Positions 47,044 to 56,724 are shown, counted from the first letter of the stretch. The stretch: 64,000 nt of DNA from Hyphomicrobiales bacterium (GCA_900473745.1 UCMW01000004.1:372001-436000), one strand, 5' to 3'. The notes: generated by a model from the sequence alone, not told the origin. Translations and numbers: made by a program.

Positions 47044-48024
47044 ATGACCGTCTTTCACCGCAACGAAAAGAAGGAGCCGCTGCCCGATGCCCTGCGCGGC
47101 GGCGTCGTGGCGATCGGCAATTTCGACGGCGTGCATCGCGGCCACCAGGCTGTGTTGAACCGGGCCTTGGAGCGGGCAGAGGCGCTCGGCGTGCCTGCCT
47201 TGGTCCTGACCTTCGAGCCTCATCCACGCACCGTCTTCAATCCCGACCAGCCGGTTTTCCGATTGACGCCACCATCCTTGCGGGCCCGCATCCTGGAGGC
47301 GATGGGCTTCCATTCCGTCATCGAATATCCCTTCGATCGGGAATTTTCCCAGCGCTCGGCCGAAGACTTCGTCGAAGCGATCCTGCGTGACTGGCTGGGT
47401 GCCCGTGAAGTCGTCACCGGCTTCGACTTTCATTTCGGCAAGGGCAGGGAAGGCGGCCCCGCCTATCTCATGCAGGCTGGCGGCCGCCATGGGTTCGGCG
47501 TCAGCCTCGTCGATGCCTTCCGCGACGAGGGCGCCGAGGTCGTGTCCTCGAGCCGCATCCGCGGGCTGATCGCTGAGGGGGATGTCGCTGAGGCTGCCGG
47601 TCTCCTCGGCTATCGCTTTACGGTCGAGGCCGAAGTCATGAAGGGCCAGCAGCTCGGCCGCACGCTGGGCTTTCCAACCGCCAACATGCATCTGCCACCG
47701 GAAGCCACCCTGCGCCCCGGCATCTATGCGGTCCGCTTCCGCCGCCCCGACGGCATTATTCGCGATGGTGTCGCGAGCTTCGGCTATCGCCCGACCGTCA
47801 CCAGCAATGGCGATCCCTGGCTTGAAACCTTCATCTTCGATTTCTCCGGCGATCTCTACGGCGAGATCTGTTCCGTCTCGCTCTTCGGTTTCCTCCGCGA
47901 CGAGTGGAAGTTCGACGGCCTCGATCCGCTGGTTGCCCAGATTCACAAGGATGCGGACGAGGCGAGGGCGCTGCTCTCGGGCGTCACGCCGATCGGACCA
48001 CTGGACGCTGCCATCGCCTTCTGA
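47044..48024 (+). CDS. ribF: Bifunctional riboflavin kinase/FAD synthetase
   Basis: A 326-residue enzyme that converts riboflavin to FMN and then FAD. The N-terminal FAD-synthetase nucleotidyltransferase domain has 'IGNFDGVHRGHQAVLNRA' near residue 21; the C-terminal kinase domain has 'GRTLGFPTANMHLPPE' near 204 and 'GIYAVRF' near 225. Directly downstream of the HAD phosphatase and probably in the same operon. Confidence 0.95.
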   Translation: MTVFHRNEKKEPLPDALRGGVVAIGNFDGVHRGHQAVLNRALERAEALGVPALVLTFEPHPRTVFNPDQPVFRLTPPSLRARILEAMGFHSVIEYPFDREFSQRSAEDFVEAILRDWLGAREVVTGFDFHFGKGREGGPAYLMQAGGRHGFGVSLVDAFRDEGAEVVSSSRIRGLIAEGDVAEAAGLLGYRFTVEAEVMKGQQLGRTLGFPTANMHLPPEATLRPGIYAVRFRRPDGIIRDGVASFGYRPTVTSNGDPWLETFIFDFSGDLYGEICSVSLFGFLRDEWKFDGLDPLVAQIHKDADEARALLSGVTPIGPLDAAIAF

Positions 48025-48191
48025 CGGTCGGCGACCGATACCAGTGTCTTTACACATTCCTGACGTGTGACCGCAGCTTTCCCAATCGAAGGCTGACCTT
48101 GCCGCGCATATTTTCTTGTTCGTCAACCGAGTGGTCGGCGCGACGGGTGAAGCCTTGAGGCTCCCGCGACCGATCCGATCGAGGATCGAAC

Positions 48192-48611
48192 ATGCAGACG
48201 AGCATTTTCCGAAATGGCCAGCCCCTGACGGTCGATGAACGCATCGACGAGTTGAAGGAGCGACTGGCCGAGCTTCCCAAGGCAGGAGAACATCACATCT
48301 GGGAAGCCTTCACGCTTCTGGAAACGCTGTCGACCTGCCGACAGGATTCCCGCGACCGCCGTTATTTTCGCGAGGCCATGGACACCGGCGCTTATCTAGA
48401 GGCTCTCCTGTTCCTGCTTTCGCGGGCACGTCCTGCGCTCGAACTGCAGCATCTGAGTTTCTCCGGCAGCCTATGGTCGTGCCGGGTCGCCGCGAGCGAC
48501 AGCGACCACTCCCTTTGTGGCGCAGGCATGCATCCGGACCGTTGTGCAGCCATCCTCCTGGCACTCGTTTCCGCTTCCTGTGGGCGCGGCGCGAGGTCCC
48601 TTCATGCCTGA
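48192..48611 (+). CDS. Small conserved protein of unknown function
   Basis: A 139-residue protein with a helical, charged N-terminal half ('ERIDELKERLAELPKAG') and a more hydrophobic C-terminal half ending 'CAAILLALVSASCG'. I do not recognise the family. It overlaps the DapA-like gene by 8 bases, so translation is coupled. Seen only here, its partner is the main clue to function, and that partner is itself unusual. Confidence 0.62.
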   Translation: MQTSIFRNGQPLTVDERIDELKERLAELPKAGEHHIWEAFTLLETLSTCRQDSRDRRYFREAMDTGAYLEALLFLLSRARPALELQHLSFSGSLWSCRVAASDSDHSLCGAGMHPDRCAAILLALVSASCGRGARSLHA

Positions 48612-49515
48612 CATGCGAGGCTGGCCCGAAGGTTTTTACACCGATCTCGTCACACCGTTTCGAAACGGTGCGGTCGATCTCGCAGGCTTTGCGAAACTGC
48701 TGCAGATGCAGCGCGATCAAGGCGTCACCGGCGTCGTCGTTGCCGGCCTCGCCGGGGAAGCGACGTCGCTCACCCAGGCGGAGCGTTCAGACCTGGTGTC
48801 GATGGCGATTTCCTGCGTCGGGCGTGAAGTCCGCGTGATTGCCGGTGTCGGGACCCATTGTACCCGATCGAGCATAGAGCAGGCACAACAGGCCGAGGCT
48901 TTGGGCGCGCATGCCCTGCTGGTGGTGCTCCCCTATTACAGCAAGCCGACCATGCAGGGCGTGGCCGCTCATATCGCGGCGATCCGTGACGCCGTCAGGC
49001 TCCCGATCCTAGTGGCCGACGCGCCGGCCCGCACCGGCATTCGCGCCAGCCACGACCTGCTTGCCGCACTTTCACGCATGCCGGGGATCGCCGGTCTGGT
49101 CGATTACGGTGCTGACCTGGGGCGCTTGGCGGAGCATCGGCACACCGAAGTCTCGCCACTCCCTCATCTCTGCGGCAATGATCTTGCCGGCTTGCCCTTC
49201 GCGGCTTCGGGAGGGGTCGGCGCGGTCTCGCTTGCAGGCAATGTTGCGCCGCGTCTTGTGGTCTCGCGACACCATGCGCTGTGCCGATCCAATCCGCATG
49301 CGGCGGTTTCTCTCAACCAGAAACTTCTGCCCTTGTGTCTGGCACTTGAGCGCGAGCATTCGATCGTCGCCACCAAGTTCGCCCTGTCGCGCAGGCTTGG
49401 CATCAGCCCCGAAGTGCGACTGCCCCTCGTATCCCTGGAGCCGGAGGCAGAACGAGCCCTGCTGTGTGCCCTTCAGGATCTGGACGACCTAGCCCTGCGC
49501 CGCAGGGTCGCCTGA
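48604..49515 (+). CDS. DapA-like (dihydrodipicolinate synthase family) protein lacking the catalytic lysine
   Basis: A 303-residue TIM-barrel protein of the DHDPS/N-acetylneuraminate lyase family. 'VVAGLAGEATSLTQAER' (normally GTTGE), 'LLVVLPYYSKPTMQG' with the proton-relay tyrosine, and 'APARTGI' are recognisable. The Schiff-base lysine of the family (usually in GIKE) aligns with 'GLVDYG' at about residue 160, so lysine is replaced by valine. It is probably not a normal aldolase; it may be regulatory, bind pyruvate or have a changed mechanism. A true dapA is presumably elsewhere. Confidence 0.8.
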   Translation: MPDMRGWPEGFYTDLVTPFRNGAVDLAGFAKLLQMQRDQGVTGVVVAGLAGEATSLTQAERSDLVSMAISCVGREVRVIAGVGTHCTRSSIEQAQQAEALGAHALLVVLPYYSKPTMQGVAAHIAAIRDAVRLPILVADAPARTGIRASHDLLAALSRMPGIAGLVDYGADLGRLAEHRHTEVSPLPHLCGNDLAGLPFAASGGVGAVSLAGNVAPRLVVSRHHALCRSNPHAAVSLNQKLLPLCLALEREHSIVATKFALSRRLGISPEVRLPLVSLEPEAERALLCALQDLDDLALRRRVA

Positions 49516-49549
49516 GACTTCATCTTCCATATCTTCAAAGGAAACCACC

Positions 49550-49789
49550 ATGTTCCGCTCATTCCATGCAAGTCTTTCGAAGAGCCGGCCGGCGCGCTTC
49601 ACGGTCGGGAGAGATCACCACGGCTGGTGGGTCGTCCGTGACGACGCCGGTCTGGTCGGCGGCCTTTTCTGCAACAAGGACGCCGCCCTTCATTTCGCAC
49701 AGGACGAGTGCGCCCGCTCCGCCAGCGCGTTGCGCATCGCGCCGCGCTCGGAATGTGTCGAGCTCGAAAACGTCACGGATGACAGATAG
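49550..49789 (+). CDS. Small DUF2188-like protein
   Basis: A 79-residue protein with 'GWWVVRDDAGLVGGLFCNKDAALHFAQDECA', a small alpha/beta unit reminiscent of DUF2188-type proteins. Preceded by AAAGGA. It lies 34 bases after the DapA-like gene in the same orientation and may be the third member of that operon. Function unknown. Confidence 0.6.
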   Translation: MFRSFHASLSKSRPARFTVGRDHHGWWVVRDDAGLVGGLFCNKDAALHFAQDECARSASALRIAPRSECVELENVTDDR

Positions 49790-49930
49790 GCGGCGAAGGA
49801 CACTTGGCCGGACGCCTGCTGATCGGCTTTCGGCACCGCTCTCGGTGTCTGCCAGCAGCCTATTGGCGGCATTCACGGTTTTCCCCGGGCTTGACCCTTG
49901 CCCTCGATATTTTCCCGTCTAGGCTGCGGA

Positions 49931-49970
49931 TTAATCCTTCATATCCAAATATCGTGATTTAATCCGTCAT
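49931..49970. promoter_or_regulatory. Direct repeat TTAATCC(T/G)TCAT upstream of the GGDEF gene
   Basis: TTAATCCTTCAT (49931-49942) and TTAATCCGTCAT (49959-49970) match at 11 of 12 positions, 28 bases apart, ending 26 bases before the GGDEF start. A regulator-binding tandem site is possible. Confidence 0.4.
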
Positions 49971-49995
49971 CGTTCATCGAGAGTGTGCCGAGCCG

Positions 49996-51222
49996 ATGTT
50001 AGACGTGGTGACCGTCCTTACCTACAATGCGGTGATCAACCTCGCAGTGATGATCGTCGCCACGATCGCCTGGGCACGTAGTCCGCGGCAGAAGGAGATT
50101 GTCTTCTGGGCCCTCGCGGCCTGGGCCATGGTCATCGGCACCATCTGCTCGAGCCTGACGGAACACGTTCCCTACAATATTCTCGCCTATGTCGGCGGCT
50201 TGATCTATGTCGCGCGCACCGGGCTCATTCGCCTCGGCTTCAAGGAATTCTACGGCCAGCCCTATCGTCTGTGGCACGCCTTCAGCATTGCCGTCCTTGT
50301 GAGCACGGCCATGGCCCTGGCTGAGGTGCTGGAGGATCCGACCCCGGTGCGCGTTTCTTTGGTCTATCTCGGATCGGCCCTCAACATCGGGCTCGGCGCT
50401 CGGGACCTCTGGCGCGGAAAGCCAGGGGAACGACTTCCATCCGGACGTCTCGCCGCCGCGGTTTACGCGGCCTATGCGCTGGCAAGCCTCGTGATTGCTC
50501 CGCTTCCCATCCTCTATCCGATCGAGTTCGTCGGACGAACCCCGGTCTCCGAATGGCTGACCTATACCAGCATGCTGCTTTTGGTCTTCAACCTGCTGGC
50601 CTTCCTGATGGCCATGGTGCTGAAGCTCGAGCGGGGCGGCGAGATCCAGCGACAACTGGCCGAGCGCGACCACCTGACCGGTCTCGTCAATCGCCGCATG
50701 TTTCTGCATCAGGCAGCAGGGCTTTCCACGAAGGCAGGCACTGCCATCGCAGTCCTCGATCTCGATCATTTCAAGCGGATCAATGACACCTATGGCCACA
50801 AGGGCGGCGATGATGCGCTCGTGCAGTTCGCCGAACGGGCATCCAGGCTGCTGCCGGCAGACGCCGTCTTTGGCCGTCTCGGGGGCGAGGAGTTCGGTAT
50901 CTGCCTGCCCGGCCAGGACCACGCCTCTGCCTGGAGCACGATCAATGCCGTTCGCCTGGCGATCGAAGCCGAGGACATGCACTCCGACCACCACCGCTTT
51001 CGGCTGACCTTCTCCTGCGGCTTAGTGGTGACAGACGGATCAGACCGAAGCCTTGATGCCTGGATGGCCGAGGCCGATGCCGCGCTCTATGCGGCGAAGG
51101 ATCAGGGCCGCAACCGGGTCGTCCTCCACGAAACCGCCCCTTTGAACGTCGAGTCATCTGCGACGCATCTGGAAGCACTGGTGCTTGCCGACTGGGAAGA
51201 CGCAGCGCGCCTGTCGGCCTGA
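49996..51222 (+). CDS. Membrane-bound diguanylate cyclase (GGDEF)
   Basis: A 408-residue protein with about six membrane helices (residues 8-210) and a C-terminal GGDEF domain (about 220-385). The active site is intact: 'DHLTGLVNRRMF' near 226, 'VLDLDHFKRINDTYGHKGGDDAL' near 254 and GGEEF near 295. The inhibitory RxxD site five residues before GGEEF is absent (the region reads LPADAVFGRL), so product inhibition through it is unlikely. It makes cyclic di-GMP in response to an unknown membrane signal. Confidence 0.92.
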   Translation: MLDVVTVLTYNAVINLAVMIVATIAWARSPRQKEIVFWALAAWAMVIGTICSSLTEHVPYNILAYVGGLIYVARTGLIRLGFKEFYGQPYRLWHAFSIAVLVSTAMALAEVLEDPTPVRVSLVYLGSALNIGLGARDLWRGKPGERLPSGRLAAAVYAAYALASLVIAPLPILYPIEFVGRTPVSEWLTYTSMLLLVFNLLAFLMAMVLKLERGGEIQRQLAERDHLTGLVNRRMFLHQAAGLSTKAGTAIAVLDLDHFKRINDTYGHKGGDDALVQFAERASRLLPADAVFGRLGGEEFGICLPGQDHASAWSTINAVRLAIEAEDMHSDHHRFRLTFSCGLVVTDGSDRSLDAWMAEADAALYAAKDQGRNRVVLHETAPLNVESSATHLEALVLADWEDAARLSA

Positions 51223-51322
51223 CCGGCACCGCTGCGCGCCAATCAAGGCGGCTTGACGCTGCCTCCGCATTGAGACCTAGTGCCAACGAGCAAATCACCT
51301 GAGACAGCCCGAAAGGCACCCC

Positions 51323-51562
51323 ATGGCCATGACGCCGCGCAGACCCGTGAACCCCAAGGATGCCGCAGAAGCCCTGTTCAAGCCGGTCAAGAAGCCGGCA
51401 GCCCCGGTGGTCGAACGCCGCGCCGCGCCCGAGGTCAAGGAGCTCGTCTCGATCAAGCTCGACAGTGCTGTCATCGAACATTTCCAGAAGGACGGCCCCG
51501 GCTGGCAGGACCGTATCAACGACGCCCTGCGCGCGGTCGTAGAGGCAGACGGCGGCGAGTAA
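51323..51562 (+). CDS. BrnA-like antitoxin, without a BrnT toxin nearby
   Basis: A 79-residue protein with a basic, Ala/Pro-rich N-terminus and a C-terminal BrnA ribbon-helix-helix domain ('VKELVSIKLDSAVIEHFQKDGPGWQDRINDALRAVV'). BrnA normally pairs with the RNase BrnT just upstream, but no BrnT is encoded on either side. It may be a stand-alone DNA-binding repressor. It is convergent with parE, 14 bases between stops. Confidence 0.8.
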   Translation: MAMTPRRPVNPKDAAEALFKPVKKPAAPVVERRAAPEVKELVSIKLDSAVIEHFQKDGPGWQDRINDALRAVVEADGGE

Positions 51563-51576
51563 AACGGGCGGTCTTA

Positions 51577-51864
51577 TCAATCGCGGTCGGTCGGTGGCCA
51601 TTGCCGTGACGTGTGGACAATCGCGAGGATTGCGAGCTGGCCGTTAGTCACCTCATAGATGAGGCGATAGCTGGGATGCGGCAGAAGTTCGCGGGTGCCA
51701 AGGACTAGGCCGATTTTGCCGGAATGGGGAAACTGGCCAAGCTGAATGGAGGCCTGTTCGAAGCTCTGGTCGACGGACAGTGCGGCCAGCGGATTCTTCG
51801 CCACGAGGTAGTCGAAGATGGAAGCGCGGTCACGAATGGCCTGGCGCGTCCATCGAACGATCAT
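51577..51864 (-). CDS. parE: ParE/RelE family toxin
   Basis: A 95-residue toxin with the RelE-superfamily fold: 'VRWTRQAIRDRASIFDYLVAKN' at the N-terminus, 'FPHSGKIGLVLGTRELLPHPSYRLIYEV' near 46-73, and 'LAILAIVHTSRQWPP' near the end, the H-x-R-x-W variant typical of ParE. ParE poisons gyrase; RelE-type members cleave mRNA. Its ATG overlaps the antitoxin stop by 4 bases. Confidence 0.88.
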   Translation of the reverse strand: MIVRWTRQAIRDRASIFDYLVAKNPLAALSVDQSFEQASIQLGQFPHSGKIGLVLGTRELLPHPSYRLIYEVTNGQLAILAIVHTSRQWPPTDRD

Positions 51865-52145
51865 GAGCGGCTCGCCTTGAGAGCCAGTTCCCGTCGCTCA
51901 GCAAACATCCGTTCCGCATCGTCCGCCGCGACCACCTCTCCAGCAGCCAAGTCTTGGCGGCCACGCGCGACCTTAGCCGCAACAAACGCACGGTAGCCGC
52001 TAGCGACCTTCTGGCGCTCGACATAATCCTGCACCATCTCCCGCAGGACTTCGCTTTCTGACGTTTGTGCGGATGAAACCGCCGCAGCAAAATCATCGGC
52101 GAGCTTGGCGTCGAGGTCGATCTGGAGCTGCGCCTTGCGTGTCAT
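51861..52145 (-). CDS. parD: ParD-like antitoxin
   Basis: A 94-residue antitoxin. The N-terminal ribbon-helix-helix ('KAQLQIDLDAKLADDFAAAV', then 'SESEVLREMVQDYVERQ') would bind its promoter, and the C-terminal part ('VVAADDAERMFAERREL') would wrap the toxin. ATG at 52145 is chosen since the upstream in-frame extension has no ribosome binding site and unrelated composition. The module appears intact. Confidence 0.85.
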   Translation of the reverse strand: MTRKAQLQIDLDAKLADDFAAAVSSAQTSESEVLREMVQDYVERQKVASGYRAFVAAKVARGRQDLAAGEVVAADDAERMFAERRELALKASRS

Positions 52146-52460
52146 GCCGTCTCCGCCCTGATCCTGTGTGGCCCGCTGACATGGGGTGTTGAACACAGTC
52201 TAGGCATGTCCCGTCGACCTGTCCATCTCGCCCATCTTGCCCCTTCCTTTTGGCGCGAAAAACCCCTAAAGAACGCGGCCATGACGTATCTTTCGGCGGC
52301 CCGGATCATTCGAATTATTGGCCCGGCCCTCCCGGCGGCTTGAAGAGCTGCGGGAAGGTCCGGGTTTTTGGCGTTGGGTTAGAAGCCCCGCGCCCGCTTG
52401 CCGCCAATCCATGACATAATTCCGCGACCGCTTGAGGTCGCCCCATCCGATGGCTGATCC
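52146..52460. other. Intergenic region upstream of ileS
   Basis: A 315-base gap between the divergent parDE and ileS genes. It contains a perfect 6-bp hairpin (GCGACC and GGTCGC, 52424-52441) ending 19 bases before the ileS start. I see no T-box (no terminator/antiterminator pair) and no other gene. Confidence 0.5.
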
Positions 52461-55382
52461 ATGACCGATACCCCTGAGAAGATCGATTATTCCAAGACCC
52501 TCTATCTGCCCGAAACAGAATTCCCGATGCGCGCCGGCCTTCCGCAGAAGGAGCCGGAAATGGCGGCGAAGTGGAAAGAGATGGGTCTCTACAAGAAGCT
52601 CCGCGCCTCGGCTGCCGGCCGCGAGAAATTCGTCCTGCATGACGGTCCTCCCTATGCCAACGGCAACATCCATATCGGCCATGCGCTGAACAAGGTGCTG
52701 AAGGACGTCATCACTCGTTCCTTCCAGATGCGCGGCTTCGATAGCAACTACGTGCCGGGCTGGGACTGCCACGGCCTGCCGATCGAGTGGAAGATCGAGG
52801 AAAAGTATCGCGAAAAGGGCAAGGACAAGAACGAGGTTCCGGTCAACGAATTCCGCCAGGAATGCCGCGAGTTTGCGCAGGGCTGGATCAACATCCAGTC
52901 CGACGAGTTCCGCCGTCTCGGCATCGAGGGCGATTTCGACAATCCGTACACGACCATGGCCTTCCACTCCGAAGCCCGCATCGCCGGCGAACTACTGAAG
53001 ATCGCCATGTCCGGCCAGCTGTATCGTGGATCGAAGCCGATCATGTGGTCGGTCGTCGAGCGCACGGCGCTGGCGGAAGCCGAAGTGGAATATGCCGAGG
53101 TCGAGAGCGACACGATCTGGGTGAAGTTCCCGGTCTTCTTCGTAGCCCGCGATGGCGACAAGATGACTGACTTACTCAGCGCCTCCGTCGTCATCTGGAC
53201 GACCACGCCCTGGACTATCCCCGGCAACCGCGCGATCTCTTACTCCTCGAAGATCGAATACGGCCTCTACGAGATCACCGAAGCAACCAATGACTTCGGC
53301 CCGCAGCCGGGCGAAAAGCTGATCTTCGCCAAGCGCCTTGCCGAAGACGCAGCCACCAAGGCCAAGGTGACCTTCAAGCTCGTCCGCGACTTGACCGGTG
53401 GCGAACTCGGCGCCATCACCTGCGCCCATCCGCTGGCTGACATGGGTTACACCTTCGCCGTCCCTCTCCTCGACGGCGACCACGTCACCGACGATGCCGG
53501 TACCGGTTTCGTCCACACGGCCCCGTCGCACGGCCGCGAAGACTTTGAAGCCTGGATGGCGAACGTCCGCCAACTCGAAGCCCGTGGCATCGACGTGAAG
53601 ATCCCGTTCCCGGTCGATGATGCGGGCTTCTACACCGAAGACGCCCCCGGTTTCGGCCCGTCTGCTGAAGGTGGTGCAGCCCGCGTGCTCGACGACAACG
53701 GCAAGAAGGGCGACGCCAACAAGCGGGTCATGGATGCCCTGATCAAGGCGAACAACCTCTTTGCCCGTGGCCGTATCAAGCACGAATACCCGCATTCCTG
53801 GCGCTCCAAGAAGCCGGTCATCTTCCGCAACACGCCGCAGTGGTTCGTCTATATGGACAAGGACCTCGCCGACGGCACGACGCTGCGCACCCGCGCGCTC
53901 AACGCCATCGACCAGACCCGCTTCGTCCCCGCCGGCGGCCAGAACCGCCTGCGCGCCATGATCGAGCAGCGCCCGGACTGGGTACTTTCTCGTCAAAGAG
54001 CATGGGGTGTCCCGATCTGCGTCTTCGCCGATGCCGAAGGCAACGTGCTGCAGGATGAGAAGGTCAACGCCCGCATCCTCCAAGCCTTCGAAGTCGAAGG
54101 CGCCGATGCTTGGTTCGCCGAAGGTGCCAAGGAACGCTTCCTCGGCTCCGAGCACGACGGCGACAAATGGCAGATGGTCACCGACATTCTCGACGTCTGG
54201 TTCGACAGTGGCTCGACCCACACCTTCACGCTGGAAGACCGTCCCGACCTGAAATGGCCGGCCGATGTTTATCTCGAAGGCTCCGACCAGCATCGCGGCT
54301 GGTTCCATTCGTCGCTGCTCGAAAGCTGCGCCACCCGTGGCCGCGCGCCCTATAATGCTGTCGTCACCCACGGCTTCACGATGGCGGAAGACGGCCGCAA
54401 GATGTCGAAGTCGCTCGGCAACACGGTAACGCCGCAGGACGTGATGAAGGAATCCGGCGCCGATATCCTGCGCCTCTGGGTGATGAACACCGACTACTGG
54501 GAAGACCAGCGCCTCGGCAAGACGATCATCCAGACGAACATCGACAGCTACCGCAAGATCCGCAACACGGTTCGTTGGATGCTCGGCACACTCGCCCATG
54601 ACCATGGCGACGAGATCGCCTATGCCGATCTGCCGGAACTCGAGAAGCTGATGCTGCATCGCTTGTCCGAACTCGATCAGGTCGTCCGCAAGGGCTACGA
54701 CGAGTTCGACTTCAAGCGCATCGTCCGCGCTTTGAGCGATTTCGCCAATGTCGAGCTGTCGGCCTTCTATTTCGACATCCGCAAGGACACGCTTTACTGC
54801 GACGCCCCGTCGAGCCTGAAGCGCCGCTCGGCCCTCTTCGTCATCCGCAAGCTCTTCGACTGCCTGGTCCTCTGGTTTGCCCCGATGATGCCGTTCACCA
54901 CGGAAGAGGCCTGGCTCTCGCGCGATCCGAAGGCCGAGTCGGTCCATCTCGAACAGTTCCCGGTGATCCCGGCCGACTGGTCGAACGAGGCGGTCGCCGA
55001 GAAGTGGAAGGGCGTTCGCGCCGTTCGCCGCGCCGTCACCGGTGCCTTGGAAATCGAGCGCAAGGAAAAGCGCATCGGCTCCTCGCTGGAGGCCGCCCCG
55101 GTCGTCCATGTCGGAGATGCGGATCTCCTGAAGGCACTCGACGGTCTCGACTTCGCTGAAATCTGCATCACCTCGGATATCTCTGTTGTCGCAGGTGAAG
55201 GTCCTGCGGAAGCCTTCCGTCTCGACGATGGCACCAAGGTCGCCGTCGAGCCTAAGCTCGCCGAAGGCACGAAGTGCGCCCGCTCCTGGAAGATCACCAA
55301 GGACGTCGGCTCGGACCCTGAATATCCCGATGTTTCGGCCCGCGACGCCCAGGCGCTGCGTGAGCTTGCGACACGCGGATAA
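52461..55382 (+). CDS. ileS: Isoleucyl-tRNA synthetase
   Basis: A 973-residue class I synthetase that charges tRNA-Ile and edits valine. 'HIGH' is in '[18 protein letters not shown]' near residue 64, the editing domain spans roughly 200-400, 'KMSKS' is in '[13 protein letters not shown]' near 650. The C-terminal zinc ribbon of typical IleRS appears degraded: '[26 protein letters not shown]' keeps one Cys but the other three ligand positions are Ser or other residues. This is likely a rhizobial lineage trait. Confidence 0.97.
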   Translation: MTDTPEKIDYSKTLYLPETEFPMRAGLPQKEPEMAAKWKEMGLYKKLRASAAGREKFVLHDGPPYANGNIHIGHALNKVLKDVITRSFQMRGFDSNYVPGWDCHGLPIEWKIEEKYREKGKDKNEVPVNEFRQECREFAQGWINIQSDEFRRLGIEGDFDNPYTTMAFHSEARIAGELLKIAMSGQLYRGSKPIMWSVVERTALAEAEVEYAEVESDTIWVKFPVFFVARDGDKMTDLLSASVVIWTTTPWTIPGNRAISYSSKIEYGLYEITEATNDFGPQPGEKLIFAKRLAEDAATKAKVTFKLVRDLTGGELGAITCAHPLADMGYTFAVPLLDGDHVTDDAGTGFVHTAPSHGREDFEAWMANVRQLEARGIDVKIPFPVDDAGFYTEDAPGFGPSAEGGAARVLDDNGKKGDANKRVMDALIKANNLFARGRIKHEYPHSWRSKKPVIFRNTPQWFVYMDKDLADGTTLRTRALNAIDQTRFVPAGGQNRLRAMIEQRPDWVLSRQRAWGVPICVFADAEGNVLQDEKVNARILQAFEVEGADAWFAEGAKERFLGSEHDGDKWQMVTDILDVWFDSGSTHTFTLEDRPDLKWPADVYLEGSDQHRGWFHSSLLESCATRGRAPYNAVVTHGFTMAEDGRKMSKSLGNTVTPQDVMKESGADILRLWVMNTDYWEDQRLGKTIIQTNIDSYRKIRNTVRWMLGTLAHDHGDEIAYADLPELEKLMLHRLSELDQVVRKGYDEFDFKRIVRALSDFANVELSAFYFDIRKDTLYCDAPSSLKRRSALFVIRKLFDCLVLWFAPMMPFTTEEAWLSRDPKAESVHLEQFPVIPADWSNEAVAEKWKGVRAVRRAVTGALEIERKEKRIGSSLEAAPVVHVGDADLLKALDGLDFAEICITSDISVVAGEGPAEAFRLDDGTKVAVEPKLAEGTKCARSWKITKDVGSDPEYPDVSARDAQALRELATRG

Positions 55383-55392
55383 GGAAATGTGA

Positions 55393-55426
55393 CCGGATGA
55401 TTTGCGCTTTTGCGGGTCATCCGGTA
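55393..55426. other. Inverted repeat downstream of ileS
   Basis: ACCGGATGA (55393-55401) and TCATCCGGT (55418-55426) form a perfect 9-bp stem, 11 bases after the ileS stop. There is no T run on the plus strand (AAAA follows), so it is a possible RNA 3'-end stabiliser rather than a clear terminator. Confidence 0.5.
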
Positions 55427-55518
55427 AAACTGCCTGAAATTGGCCGAAATCGACCGGCAGGGCTGGTCGCATGTATTCGGCACGACTGATGAAACTGCGG
55501 CGAGGCTGGTAGGCATTC

Positions 55519-56151
55519 ATGAATTCGGCATATCTGTTCAGAGTTGGCCTCGGTCTCGTTGGCCTTATCGGCGTGACGTCGGGTCTCTCCGGCTGCGTCG
55601 GCAGCCCGACCTATGGCACCGACAAGACGGCAATGGAGCAGCTGGTGGATGACGTCGGCTCGGCCGTCTCCATCGCTCCGCGCGAAGCCGCCAACAAGGG
55701 CACCAAGTACAACCCGCGTCCGGACCTCGTGCTTCCCCCGGGCGGCACCCAGACCGCGGCGCTCGTAGCGCCGCAGGCATCTGTCGCCAGCCGCGAAAAC
55801 AATCCGGAATGGGTGGAATCGCCGGAAGAGGCGCGCGAACGTCTCGTCGCCGAAGCCGACGCCAATGCCGACAATCCGCGCTATCGCTCGCCGCTGCTCG
55901 CCGGTTACGGCACGGCCGGCACCATGACCGAGACGCAGAAGTGGCAGGCCTTCCGCGACGCCCGCCAACTGCAGAAGGGCGCCTATCTCGACCAGCGCCG
56001 CCTTCTCTCCGACCCGCCGACCGAATATCGTCAGACCCAGGAAGTGGCATTGACCGATCTCGGCGAACCGGAACAGAAGAAGGAAAAGCGCCGCAAGAAG
56101 GAAGCCAAGGCTGCCCAGCAGAACAGCTCCTGGTGGATGCCGTTCCAATAA
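55519..56151 (+). CDS. Putative lipoprotein
   Basis: A 210-residue protein with a signal sequence and a lipobox (SGLSGC, Cys26), so it is probably lipid-anchored in the envelope. The rest is hydrophilic: 'VGSAVSIAPREAANKGTKYNPRPDLVLPP', a helical segment and a lysine/glutamate-rich tail before 'SWWMPFQ'. I do not recognise a domain. It follows ileS on the same strand; lspA often follows ileS in proteobacteria, but this is not lspA. Confidence 0.8.
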   Translation: MNSAYLFRVGLGLVGLIGVTSGLSGCVGSPTYGTDKTAMEQLVDDVGSAVSIAPREAANKGTKYNPRPDLVLPPGGTQTAALVAPQASVASRENNPEWVESPEEARERLVAEADANADNPRYRSPLLAGYGTAGTMTETQKWQAFRDARQLQKGAYLDQRRLLSDPPTEYRQTQEVALTDLGEPEQKKEKRRKKEAKAAQQNSSWWMPFQ

Positions 56152-56175
56152 GCGCTTTTTGATCGCGAATTTTTC

Positions 56176-56204
56176 AGGGCAGGGCGGAAACGACCTGCCC
56201 TTTT
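56176..56204 (+). terminator. Rho-independent terminator after the lipoprotein gene
   Basis: AGGGCAGG pairs with CCTGCCCT around a 10-base loop and is followed by TTT. It is 25 bases past the lipoprotein stop and just before the GNAT gene. Confidence 0.8.
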
Positions 56205-56220
56205 GCTTGAGGTCTCGTCC

Positions 56221-56703
56221 ATGCCTTTTTCCATTCGCCCTGCCACGCCCGAAGACGCCGCCACGATTCTCGGTTTCATCACGGAACTCGCCGTCTATGA
56301 GAAGGCGGGTCATGAGGTGGAAGCGACCGAGGAGACGATCCGCGCTTCGATATTCGGCGAGGGCTCGGTGACCGAGGCGGTGATCCTGGAGGCGGATGGT
56401 CGTTCGGCGGGATTTGCCGTCTGGTTCTACAGTTATTCTACCTGGCAGGCGAAGAACGGTCTTTATCTCGAGGATCTCTATGTCTCGCCGGATTACCGCG
56501 GCTCGGGTGCCGGCAAGATGCTCCTGAAACATCTCGCAGGCATCGCCGTCGAAAAGGGCTGCGGCCGCTTCGAATGGAGCGTGCTCGACTGGAACGAGCC
56601 GGCAATCCGCGTCTATGACGCCATCGGTGCCGAGCCGCAGACAGAATGGATCCGCTACCGCATGGCCGGCCAGACGCTCAGGGATTTCGCCGGCATCGAC
56701 TGA
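56221..56703 (+). CDS. GNAT family N-acetyltransferase, SSAT-like
   Basis: A 160-residue acetyltransferase. The acetyl-CoA motif is 'LYVSPDYRGSGAGKMLLKHL' near residue 90 (pattern R-G-x-G-x-G/A), followed by 'VLDWNEPAIRVYDAIGAEP', which resembles spermidine/spermine or thialysine acetyltransferases. Substrate not proven. ATG at 56221 starts at the conserved 'FSIRPATPEDA'; an earlier start at 56203 lies inside the terminator. Confidence 0.88.
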   Translation: MPFSIRPATPEDAATILGFITELAVYEKAGHEVEATEETIRASIFGEGSVTEAVILEADGRSAGFAVWFYSYSTWQAKNGLYLEDLYVSPDYRGSGAGKMLLKHLAGIAVEKGCGRFEWSVLDWNEPAIRVYDAIGAEPQTEWIRYRMAGQTLRDFAGID

Positions 56704-56724
56704 CCCGGCAAAGAGCCCCCGCTC

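Noticed and set aside
52200..52460. Possible T-box or attenuator upstream of ileS
   Set aside because: No specifier stem, T-box core or terminator/antiterminator pair is visible; only one small hairpin is present. T-boxes are also rare in Proteobacteria.
53172..55520. Long open frame (about 780 codons) antisense to ileS
   Set aside because: Codon bias of ileS leaves the reverse frame open. No start with a ribosome binding site and no recognisable domain.
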